A DNA stretch of 64,000 nt, taken from Agrococcus sp. ARC_14. Lineage in GTDB: Bacteria; Actinomycetota; Actinomycetes; Actinomycetales; Microbacteriaceae. Positions within the stretch are counted from its first letter, which is position 1; every line of letters starts with the position of its first letter. The notes below the pieces were generated by a model that did no database searches, had not been told where the DNA came from, and saw only the letters and a list, made by a program, of their open reading frames with translations. Position numbers and translations under genes: made by a program. Below are positions 51,031 through 58,123 of this stretch, one piece after another. The stretch lies in contig NZ_JAKUDO010000002.1 in the NCBI RefSeq assembly GCF_022436485.1, forward strand, positions 124,001 to 188,000, given 5' to 3'.

Positions 51031-52857
51031 ATGACCAAGCAGCACGACTACCGCGTGTGGGCGCCGGACGCCTCGCGGATGCGCGTGGTCGCCGGCGATC
51101 GCAGCCTCGAGATGGCGCGCGAGCAGGGCGACTGGTGGCACGCTGTCGCGCCCGCGGGCGACTACGGGTTCCAGATCGACGACGACGACGCCGTGCTGCC
51201 CGACCCGCGCTCCACCCGGCAGCCCCACGGGGTGCACGAGCGCTCGCGCGTCTGGGACGCATCCGCCCATGACTGGAACGACGCAGAGTGGACGGGCAGG
51301 CCGATCGCCGGTGGCGTGCTCTACGAGCTGCACATCGGCACGTTCACCGACGAGGGCACGCTCGACGCGGCGGCCGAGCGGCTCAGTCACCTGCTCGAGA
51401 TCGGCGTCACGCACGTCGAGCTGCTGCCGGTGAACGCCTTCAACGGCACCCACAACTGGGGCTACGACGGCGTCGCCTGGTTCGCGGTGCACGAGGGCTA
51501 CGGCGGGCCCGCGGCCTACCAGCGCTTCGTCGACGCCGCCCACGACGCCGGGCTCGCGGTCGTGCAGGACGTCGTCTACAACCACCTCGGCCCCTCGGGC
51601 AACTATCTGCCGCGGTTCGGCCCGTACCTCTCGAGCGAGGGGCGATCGACCTGGGGCGAGCACGTCAACGTCGCCGATCCGGAGGTGCGGCAGTACGTGC
51701 TCGACAACGTGCGCTTCTGGTTCGAGACGATGCACGTGGATGCGCTGCGGCTCGACGCGGTGCACGCGATCGACGACGAGGTCTCGGTCGAGCGCGGCGA
51801 CGTGCACATCCTGGAGCAGATGGCGATCGAGACCGCTGCGCTCGCCGCGCACCTGGGCCGACCGCTCGAGCTCATCGCCGAGAGCGACCTCAACGATCCG
51901 AAGCTCATCACCCCGCGCGAGGCGGGCGGCTGGGGCCTGGATGCGCAGTGGTCGGATGACTTCCACCATGCCCTGCACGTCGCGCTCACGGGCGAGACGC
52001 ACGGCTACTACGCCGACTTCGAGCCGCTCGCGGCGCTCGCGAAGACGATCGAGCGCGGCTTCTTCCATGACGGCTCGTTCTCCACATTCCGCGATCGCGA
52101 CCACGGGCATCCGATCGATGTGGAGCGCTCGCTCTCGTGGCGGCTGGTCGTGAGCGCGCAGAACCACGACCAGATCGGCAACCGCGCCCGCGGCGACCGC
52201 ATCACGGAGGCGCTCGACGAGTCGCGCCTGCTGTGCGCGGCGCTGCTGCTCTATGCCGGCCCGTCGACACCGATGCTGTTCATGGGGGAGGAGTGGGCTG
52301 CCTCGAGCCCCTTCCAGTTCTTCACGTCCCACCCCGAGCCAGAGCTCGGGCGACTCACCGGCGAGGGCAGGCTTGCGGAGTTCGAGCGGATGGGGTGGGA
52401 CGAGTCGGTCGTGCCCGATCCGCAGGATCCGGCCACGTTCGAGCGGTCGAAGCTGCGCTGGTCGGAGATCCGGCGCGAGCGGCACGAGCGGGTGCTGGCC
52501 GGGTATCGCGAGCTCGCCGGCCTGCGCCGCGAGCTGCCGGCGCTCACCGACCCGCACTGGAGCCGCAACCGGGTCGAGGCCTTCGGGGAGGCAGGCGTGC
52601 TGCGTCTGCAGCGCGGCGTGCGGCCGCCACCGCAGGCACCGCAGGTCGAGGAGCACGCCGGCGAAGCCGGCATGCGTCACGAGACCGAAGCCAGCCTGCG
52701 TCGCGACACCGCAGCCGTCGAGCTCGTCTTCAACTTCGGCGACAAGCCGCAGTCCGTGCCTGTCTCGTGCCGACGCATCCGCTTCCGGACGCATCCCGAC
52801 GTGGCGATCTCCGGCGAGCTCTCGCTGCCGCCGGGCAGCGGCGCGCTGCTCGACTGA
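51031..52857 (+). CDS. treZ: Malto-oligosyltrehalose trehalohydrolase
   Basis: A 608-residue GH13 enzyme. The N-terminal domain starts [14 protein letters not shown]. Catalytic sites are [31 protein letters not shown] and [30 protein letters not shown] is also conserved. It releases trehalose from maltooligosyl trehalose, completing the TreXYZ route from glycogen. AGGAG lies 6 nt before the ATG. Near residue 540, just before the C-terminal beta domain, a 14-residue stretch is encoded by the dispersed palindromic element (52644-52686), apparently tolerated in a surface linker. Confidence 0.95.
   Translation: MTKQHDYRVWAPDASRMRVVAGDRSLEMAREQGDWWHAVAPAGDYGFQIDDDDAVLPDPRSTRQPHGVHERSRVWDASAHDWNDAEWTGRPIAGGVLYELHIGTFTDEGTLDAAAERLSHLLEIGVTHVELLPVNAFNGTHNWGYDGVAWFAVHEGYGGPAAYQRFVDAAHDAGLAVVQDVVYNHLGPSGNYLPRFGPYLSSEGRSTWGEHVNVADPEVRQYVLDNVRFWFETMHVDALRLDAVHAIDDEVSVERGDVHILEQMAIETAALAAHLGRPLELIAESDLNDPKLITPREAGGWGLDAQWSDDFHHALHVALTGETHGYYADFEPLAALAKTIERGFFHDGSFSTFRDRDHGHPIDVERSLSWRLVVSAQNHDQIGNRARGDRITEALDESRLLCAALLLYAGPSTPMLFMGEEWAASSPFQFFTSHPEPELGRLTGEGRLAEFERMGWDESVVPDPQDPATFERSKLRWSEIRRERHERVLAGYRELAGLRRELPALTDPHWSRNRVEAFGEAGVLRLQRGVRPPPQAPQVEEHAGEAGMRHETEASLRRDTAAVELVFNFGDKPQSVPVSCRRIRFRTHPDVAISGELSLPPGSGALLD
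52644..52686 (+). repeat. In-frame copy of the palindromic element inside treZ
   Basis: A 43-bp match to the element, from GGTCGAGGAGCACG through a GCCGGCGAAGCCGGC hairpin to CGTCACGAGACC. It is read in frame as [16 protein letters not shown]. It lies between the catalytic barrel (ending with VLRLQRG) and the final beta domain (VELVFNFGD). Confidence 0.8.
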
Positions 52858-52903
52858 GCACCGCGACGCCAGCAGCCGTGCCGCGCGAGCTGCGCCCGGG
52901 CGC

Positions 52904-53290
52904 CTACCTGCCGCGTTCGCGCGGCTCGGCGAGCACGTCGAGCGTCTCCCGCACCGGCTTCGTCTCGCACACCAGCACCAAGATGGCCGTCACGACCGCG
53001 AGCGCGACCGCGGCAGCCACCTGATCGGTTGACGCGAGCGTCAGAGCGGCCCCACCGAGGATCAGCACCTTCGCGACCCACTTGACGGGCGTCGGCACCT
53101 TCGCCCTGCGGGAGGCGAGCTGCGACCAGGCGAGCACGACGAGCGCGAACGCCACGATGGTGCCGATGGCTCCCGCGGTGTCGCCCCACTGCGAGCCGAT
53201 CGTCCAGCCCCACATCGCGAGGATGAGCCAGGCGATGAACTCGACGACGACGAGCGCCGCGAGGATGAAGAGCACCGCCGGTCCACGCAC
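52904..53290 (-). CDS. Small four-span membrane protein (DUF2568-like)
   Basis: A 128-residue protein of four hydrophobic spans: RGPAVLFILAALVVVEFIAWLILAMWGW, TAGAIGTIVAFALVVLAWSQL, WVAKVLILGGAALTLAS and VAAAVALAVVTAILVLVCE. The layout resembles YrdB/DUF2568 proteins of unknown function. The GTG at 53290 was chosen because GGGAGG lies 8 nt upstream; an in-frame ATG at 53320 has no such site and is less likely. Confidence 0.75.
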   Translation of the reverse strand: MRGPAVLFILAALVVVEFIAWLILAMWGWTIGSQWGDTAGAIGTIVAFALVVLAWSQLASRRAKVPTPVKWVAKVLILGGAALTLASTDQVAAAVALAVVTAILVLVCETKPVRETLDVLAEPRERGR

Positions 53291-53332
53291 GTCGCCAGCC
53301 TCCCATGCCCGAATGAGCATTACCGTGGAACC

Positions 53333-54352
53333 GTGACCCAGACCGTCGGCGAGCTCGACTTCCCCATCCATGGCTTCCTCGAGACCCGGCGCGGGCCGAT
53401 CGTCGAGATCGCCCTCTCCAACGCTCCCACGCGGATGGCGCGCACCTATCTGCTCGTGCCGGACGGCGCGGGCGAGATCCCGCCGGGCGTCTACAGCACG
53501 GCGGTCAAGCAGGTCGTCGACCTCGACGAGGAGCACGGCTGGGTGGTCGAGATCGATCTCGAGCCGGAGGCGAAGGCTGCCGAGGTGCGCGCCGACACGA
53601 CGCTCGACGACGACTGGGAGTCCGACGAGCGCGATCTGCTGATCGCGTCGACCCCCGACCGCTTCCTGCAGGATTCGCCGGCCGAGCGCGAGGGCGACCA
53701 GCCCGTCAATCCCTTCGGGCTCTGGGCGATCGACGAGCAGGGGATCCCGCTGCGCGTCGAGGCCGAGCTCGACGAGGAGTCGGGCGGCCTGGTCGTCGAG
53801 GCGGCGACGCGCTTCGGCAAGGCGCTGCACCCGTGGTCCTACGGGGCGGTGCGCGCCGACTCGCTCGAGATCGAGCAGCATGCGCTCGACAGCGACGACG
53901 CGCTGCTCGACCTGCAGCTCTACACCTTCGACGGTGCCGAGGATCGCCCCTACCAGCGCTGGCACGTCGGCACGCGCCGTGCCGTCGAGGGCGTGGCGAC
54001 CCATCCGCTGCCCGAGTTCGACCCGGGGGAGTGGATGCGCTGGCTCACGCCCGTGGAGGGCGGCGACCCGGTGGCGTTCGGCGGCTTCCTGGCGCCGGAG
54101 GGCAGCACGATCGCGCTGGAGCCCGTGATGCCGCAGGAGCCGGCATGGGCAGCCGGTCGCGTGCTGACGATCGCGCGGGAGCGGCCCGACCAGGCGTTCG
54201 AGGGGAGCCGCGAGGTGACGGTCTACGGCAAGCCGTTCAAGGAGCTGCGGTCGTCGGCGGCGAAGCTGCGGAAGCGCGCTGCGACGCCGATCGGCCGCTT
54301 CATGCTCGAGGCCGAGGGGTTCATGCCGGAGGGCTGGAGTCGACTGGGCTGA
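53333..54352 (+). CDS. Hypothetical protein of 339 residues
   Basis: A soluble, acidic protein rich in Glu, Asp and Trp with no signal peptide or membrane span. The N-terminal half contains PIVEIALSNAPTRMARTYLLVPDGAGEIPPGVYSTAVKQV. The C-terminal half has RPYQRWHVGTRRAVEGVATHPLPEFDPGEWMRWLTPVEGGDPVAFGGFLAPEG and a basic tail FKELRSSAAKLRKRAATPIGRFML. I do not recognise the family. GTG start with TACCGT 6 nt upstream. It stands between the DUF2568-like gene and the SOS-boxed HNH gene. Confidence 0.75.
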   Translation: MTQTVGELDFPIHGFLETRRGPIVEIALSNAPTRMARTYLLVPDGAGEIPPGVYSTAVKQVVDLDEEHGWVVEIDLEPEAKAAEVRADTTLDDDWESDERDLLIASTPDRFLQDSPAEREGDQPVNPFGLWAIDEQGIPLRVEAELDEESGGLVVEAATRFGKALHPWSYGAVRADSLEIEQHALDSDDALLDLQLYTFDGAEDRPYQRWHVGTRRAVEGVATHPLPEFDPGEWMRWLTPVEGGDPVAFGGFLAPEGSTIALEPVMPQEPAWAAGRVLTIARERPDQAFEGSREVTVYGKPFKELRSSAAKLRKRAATPIGRFMLEAEGFMPEGWSRLG

Positions 54353-54456
54353 TGACCCAGGGCGAGCGATGCGCCCGCGCGGGGCGCCCGTCGGATCGGC
54401 CTCACGAGTTCTCCACAGTCATCGCTGACTTGCCATCGCGTGTCAGTGCCCTTCGA

Positions 54457-54478
54457 TAGTCTTCGAACAGACGTTCGA
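54457..54478 (+). promoter_or_regulatory. Promoter -10 with adjoining LexA (SOS) box
   Basis: TAGTCT (54457-54462) is followed directly by TCGAAC-AGAC-GTTCGA (54463-54478), a perfect match to the actinobacterial LexA consensus TCGAAC-N4-GTTCGA. The box covers the expected transcription start, so LexA would block initiation of the DUF222-HNH gene until DNA damage. Confidence 0.85.
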
Positions 54479-54528
54479 TGCTGTGAGGGTTGCCGGCAGC
54501 CGGCGGGCGCAGGGTGAAGGAGTCGATG

Positions 54529-56229
54529 ATGACGAGGGTCGAGCAGGCAGCGACCGCCGTCGCTGCCGTGCGCGCGATGTTCGCCGATGCCGCCTCGCTC
54601 GCCACCGTCGCCGACCACGAGATCGCGATGCTGCTGAGCCAGACAGCCGAGCTGGCGCGGCTCGTCCAGGCGCAGCAGGTGCGCCTCGCCGGCGTGGTCG
54701 ATGCTCGCTCGGACGGCTCACCCGAGACCGACCTCTGCCGCAAGCTGGGCAAGCGCAGCGCGAAGGAGGCGGTCGCATCCGCGTTCGGCATCCGCGCCCG
54801 TGAGGCGAGCGAGCTGCTGTCGATGGCGCGGGCCACGACCGCTCGCATCTCCGTCTCCGGCGGCGACATCCCCAAGCGCTATCCCCTGGTCGCCGATGGA
54901 CTCGATGCGGGCGAGCTCTCGCTCGCACAGGCGCGTGCGATCGTGACCACGCTGGAGACCGGCGCCGCGAACGCCGACCTCGAGCTGCTCGCCTGGGCCG
55001 AAGGCTGCCTGGTCGAGGCCGCGACCGACCCTGAGGGTCCGCTGGCGCCCGAGCTGCTTGTGGAGCAGGCCCGCGCCTACGTGGCCGTGCTCGACCCTGA
55101 TGGCGTGCTGCCCGCGAGCGAGCGGCAGCGCGCGATGCGCAGCCTGCGGCACTGGCAGCAGCCCGACGGCATGTGGCGCACGCTCATGATCAGCCCGCCC
55201 GAGGAAGGCTCTGCCCTCAAGGCCCTGCTCGATGCGCACACCGCGCCGCGCGTGCAGGTGAGGTTCCGCGATGATCAACCCGCAGCGCCGACCGCCGGCA
55301 ACCCGATGGTGCCGGTCGACGACCGTTCGCTCGAGCAGCAGCGGCACGACGTCATGATGGGCATCGTGCGGGCGCAGGCTGCGTCGGGCAAGGCTCCCCT
55401 CGCCGGCGGCGAGGTCCCCCGGCTCGTCTTCACCGTGCAGCAGGACGCCTACGAGGCGTACCGCCGCGGCCTCGACCATCCAGACCGCACGCTCACGATC
55501 GAGCACACCCGCAACCCGGTGCCGATCGAGACGATCGACCGGCTGCTGTGCGACGCGATCGTGCAGCGCGCGCTCGTCGACGCGGGCGGCGAGGTGCTGG
55601 AGCTCGGCCGCACCGAGCGCCTCTTCAGCCGCGCCCAGCGGCGCGCGCTGGCGGCCCAGTACGGCAGCTGCGCCGGGTGCGCTGCACCCGTCGCCTGGAC
55701 CGAGGCCCACCACGTCTGGTGGTGGCAGCGCGGCGGCGACACCGACGTGCGGAACGGCATCCTGCTCTGCAGCCACTGTCACCACGAAGTCCATGCCGGC
55801 CGCCTCGTCGTCGTCGGCACCCCTGGCTGCTGGCGCGTCGTCCCGCAGCTTCGGCCTGCCGACGCACGCGCTCGCGCCGCTCGCAAGCGGCCGGCCGGCC
55901 GAGTGCCCGGCATCGGGCAGATCGCCCGCATCGCGCTCGAGCGGGGAGCTTCCGCAGCAGGCATGCGCGGCGCCATCGGCGTCGACGCCGACCTCGAGCC
56001 CATCCCGTGGGTCGACAGCCGCGACGACGTGCTCGCCGCCGGCGCGGCCGCGAACCTCGCCGTCAAGATCCCCGCGTCATCACGCCCGCCCTCCGTTCGG
56101 CGACCCGGGCTCATGACCCGGTCGCTCGAAGCACGACTCCACCGTCGGCTGCGTGCCAGCGTGCGGTCGGGCACTCAGGGGTTCGCCGTCGACCACCGGC
56201 CAGCTCCACGAATCGTCATGCGGGCCTGA
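54529..56229 (+). CDS. DUF222 / HNH endonuclease-domain protein (13E12 type)
   Basis: A 566-residue protein. DUF222 covers about residues 1-330, with SQTAELARLVQAQQVRLAGVVDARS, ELSLAQARAIVTTLETG and a middle LRHWQQPDGMWRTLMISPPEEGSALKALLDAH. The HNH domain is at about 380-430: CAGCAAPVAWTEAHHVWWWQRGGDTDVRNGILLCSHCHHEVHAG has the paired CxxC zinc ligands, His-His, Asn and final His. The C-terminus is basic. Family members are nuclease-like proteins linked to mobile repeats in mycobacteria. AAGGAG precedes ATG-ATG at 54526/54529; the second has better spacing. The SOS box upstream implies damage induction. Confidence 0.9.
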   Translation: MTRVEQAATAVAAVRAMFADAASLATVADHEIAMLLSQTAELARLVQAQQVRLAGVVDARSDGSPETDLCRKLGKRSAKEAVASAFGIRAREASELLSMARATTARISVSGGDIPKRYPLVADGLDAGELSLAQARAIVTTLETGAANADLELLAWAEGCLVEAATDPEGPLAPELLVEQARAYVAVLDPDGVLPASERQRAMRSLRHWQQPDGMWRTLMISPPEEGSALKALLDAHTAPRVQVRFRDDQPAAPTAGNPMVPVDDRSLEQQRHDVMMGIVRAQAASGKAPLAGGEVPRLVFTVQQDAYEAYRRGLDHPDRTLTIEHTRNPVPIETIDRLLCDAIVQRALVDAGGEVLELGRTERLFSRAQRRALAAQYGSCAGCAAPVAWTEAHHVWWWQRGGDTDVRNGILLCSHCHHEVHAGRLVVVGTPGCWRVVPQLRPADARARAARKRPAGRVPGIGQIARIALERGASAAGMRGAIGVDADLEPIPWVDSRDDVLAAGAAANLAVKIPASSRPPSVRRPGLMTRSLEARLHRRLRASVRSGTQGFAVDHRPAPRIVMRA

Positions 56230-56373
56230 ACCTCCGACCGGTCCGCGCGCCGCGTCCCTCGGCTCAGCGCCCTCCGGCTGCTTGCTCGCCAGCGCCGTGC
56301 TTGCCCGCCCAGTGCGGGCTCTGGATGATGCCGAGCCACGATCGCCGTGAACACACCCCGACGCGCGCGTGCA

Positions 56374-57402
56374 TCAGCTCGCCATGGCTCGGTCGATGGT
56401 CGGGGTCGTCGTGTCGCTCGCCCGGCCCGGAGCGCCGGGGCCGACCGGGCATGCGAAGCGGCGGCGGTAGGCCGACGGCGCGACGCCGAGCTGCCGGGTG
56501 AAGTGGTGCCGCAGCAGCGCTGCCGTCCCGAACCCAGCCTGTTGCGCCACCGCATCCAGCCCCAGATCGGTCGCCTCGAGCAGCTGCTGCGCGCGCTGCA
56601 CGCGCTGCGAGGTCAGCCAAGCCGCGGGGGTGGCGCCGAGCTCCTCGCGGAAGCGGCGGGCGAAGGTGCGCTCCGAGAGGTTGGCTCGACGCGCCAGCGC
56701 GCCGACCGTGTGGTCGTCGTCGATGTGGGCGACCATCCAGTCGATGAGCGGCGCGAGTGTCTCGGCACGCTGCTCGGCCACCGGCCCGATGGCGAACTGG
56801 CGCTGACCACCGTCGCGCAGCGGCGGCACGACCATCGAGCGGGCGATCGTCGCCGCGACCTGCGCGCCCTGCAGCTCGCTCACGAGGTGCAACGAGGCGT
56901 CGATCGCCGCCGCCGTGCCTGCACTCGAGGTGATGGGGCCGTCGTCCACCCAGAGGGCGTCGCGCTCGACGATGAGTTCGGGGAACTCGGCCGCCAGCTC
57001 GTCGGCGTGCGCCCAGTGGGTCGCGACACGACGGCCTTCGAGCACGCCGGCGCGAGCCGCCACGAAGGCGCCGGTGCACATCGTGAGCACGCGGGCGCCG
57101 CGTGCCACGGCGCGCTGCAGCGCGAGCGCCACGGGCAGGCTGCATTCGACGTCGCTGCTGCACTGCTCGTACGGCGCGACGATGACGAGGTCTGCCTCGT
57201 CGGCGAAGGCGAGCCCCTCCTCGATCATCATCGGCAGGCTCAGCCCGCCGGAGATGCGCACGGGGCCGGGTGTCGGCGTGACGACGCGGAAGTCATTGCG
57301 CGGCACGCCGCGGTCCGTGCGATCGGTGCCGAAGACCTCGGCGGCGACGCCGAGCTCGAAGATGTTGACATCGTCATCCACGATGCAGGCGATCTTGAGC
57401 AT
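56374..57402 (-). CDS. GlxA-type AraC-family regulator
   Basis: A 342-residue protein. Residues 1-190 form a DJ-1/PfpI domain: IACIVDDDVNIFELGVAAEVFG, ISGGLSLPMMIEEG, and the nucleophile elbow VLTMCTGAFVAARAG. The C-terminal AraC domain has two helix-turn-helix units: VGALARRANLSERTFARRFREELGATPAAWL and LDAVAQQAGFGTAALLRHHFTRQLGVAPSAYRRRF. Such regulators respond to small nitrogenous or aldehyde compounds. The ATG at 57402 has AAGGAGG upstream. The inverted repeat in the divergent gap may be its own operator. Confidence 0.93.
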   Translation of the reverse strand: MLKIACIVDDDVNIFELGVAAEVFGTDRTDRGVPRNDFRVVTPTPGPVRISGGLSLPMMIEEGLAFADEADLVIVAPYEQCSSDVECSLPVALALQRAVARGARVLTMCTGAFVAARAGVLEGRRVATHWAHADELAAEFPELIVERDALWVDDGPITSSAGTAAAIDASLHLVSELQGAQVAATIARSMVVPPLRDGGQRQFAIGPVAEQRAETLAPLIDWMVAHIDDDHTVGALARRANLSERTFARRFREELGATPAAWLTSQRVQRAQQLLEATDLGLDAVAQQAGFGTAALLRHHFTRQLGVAPSAYRRRFACPVGPGAPGRASDTTTPTIDRAMAS

Positions 57403-57434
57403 GCTGGCCTCCTTGCGATGCTGCCCGACGGGCT

Positions 57435-57490
57435 TGGCAGGATCTTATCGAGCATTGACCATCCTGCCACTGGTGGCGGGAAGTTGGCAA
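57435..57490. promoter_or_regulatory. Inverted and direct repeats in the GlxA-type regulator promoter
   Basis: TGGCAGGAT (57435-57443) and ATCCTGCCA (57461-57469) form a perfect 9-bp inverted repeat 17 nt apart. The related TGGCGGGA and TTGGCAAG follow at about 57474-57491. Repeated TGGCA half-sites are suited to an AraC-type dimer with two helix-turn-helix units per subunit and could control both divergent genes. Confidence 0.6.
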
Positions 57491-57506
57491 GCGCACACTT
57501 TCTGCC

Positions 57507-57776
57507 ATGGACATCACCTGGATCATCGTCATCGCCGCCGTCGGTCTCGTGGCCGTCGCAGGCACCGTCTTCACGCTGCTGCGAGAGCGCGCGCCGCGCG
57601 TGGCAGCCGACACCGAGCTGGTCGCCCGCATGCGCGATCAGGTCGCCGACCGAGAGGCACGCCTGCTCAGCGAGCAGGTCGCGGAGCGCGTCGCAGAAGA
57701 GCGTCACGCCCGCGGGCGCGCGCCGCAGCGCACCCACGCCGCAGGCACCGAGCGCCTCTGGGCGGGCGGGCTCTGA
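57507..57776 (+). CDS. Single-span microprotein A
   Basis: An 89-residue protein. MDITWIIVIAAVGLVAVAGTVFTLL is a type I/II membrane anchor, followed by a charged, helical cytoplasmic-looking tail with VARMRDQVADREARLLSEQVAERVAEERHARG. The N-terminal 40 residues align with the product of 57865-58062, so the two are probably tandem duplicates. CACACT lies 7 nt before the ATG. The gene is divergent from the GlxA-type regulator. Function unknown. Confidence 0.65.
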   Translation: MDITWIIVIAAVGLVAVAGTVFTLLRERAPRVAADTELVARMRDQVADREARLLSEQVAERVAEERHARGRAPQRTHAAGTERLWAGGL

Positions 57777-57789
57777 GCCGAGCGGCAGC

Positions 57790-57818
57790 GGGCCCGCCCC
57801 GTAGTCCACGGCGGGCTC
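57790..57818 (+). terminator. GC hairpin after microprotein A
   Basis: GGGCCCGCC (57790-57798) pairs with GGCGGGCTC (57810-57818), with one G-T pair, around an 11-nt loop. It begins 13 nt after the stop codon at 57776. Confidence 0.45.
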
Positions 57819-57864
57819 GGGGCACGCTCGAACTCACCCCTGGCGCAGCACCCCGGAGGAGCGC

Positions 57865-58062
57865 ATGATCATCACCATGGAGCCCAACTGGTTCAGCGTC
57901 GTCCCCATGGATCCCACCTGGATCGCCGTCCTGGGCGCGCTCGGCGCCCTCGGGCTGATCGCCACCGTCGTCATGCTCGTTCGGCAGTCGTCGCCGCGCA
58001 CCCGCGTCGATCGCGACCGCGTGGCCCGCCGGCGCGAGACGGGCAGCCCGCTCGCACTCTGA
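57865..58062 (+). CDS. Single-span microprotein B
   Basis: A 65-residue protein. The ATG at 57865 follows GGAGGAG by 4 nt. The sequence from Met15, MDPTWIAVLGALGALGLIATVVMLV, then RQSSPRTRVDRDRVARR, resembles microprotein A (MDITWI...LLRERAPRVAAD). An internal ATG at 57907 would begin exactly at the conserved part, so the real start is uncertain. Membrane anchored; function unknown. Confidence 0.6.
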   Translation: MIITMEPNWFSVVPMDPTWIAVLGALGALGLIATVVMLVRQSSPRTRVDRDRVARRRETGSPLAL

Positions 58063-58069
58063 TCCACCT

Positions 58070-58091
58070 CGCGCGACGGCGTCGTCGCGCG
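58070..58091. terminator. Perfect 9-bp hairpin after microprotein B
   Basis: CGCGCGACG (58070-58078) pairs with CGTCGCGCG (58083-58091) over a 4-nt loop, starting 8 nt after the stop codon and ending before the leaderless promoter of the amidohydrolase gene. Confidence 0.6.
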
Positions 58092-58123
58092 ACGCGCCGC
58101 CCGGCGGCAGGTAGCGTGCGAGC

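Noticed and set aside
49052..52794. Large minus-strand frames opposite treY and treZ
   Set aside because: Both plus-strand genes have complete GH13 motifs and ribosome sites; the antisense products are low-complexity Arg/Ala/Gly.
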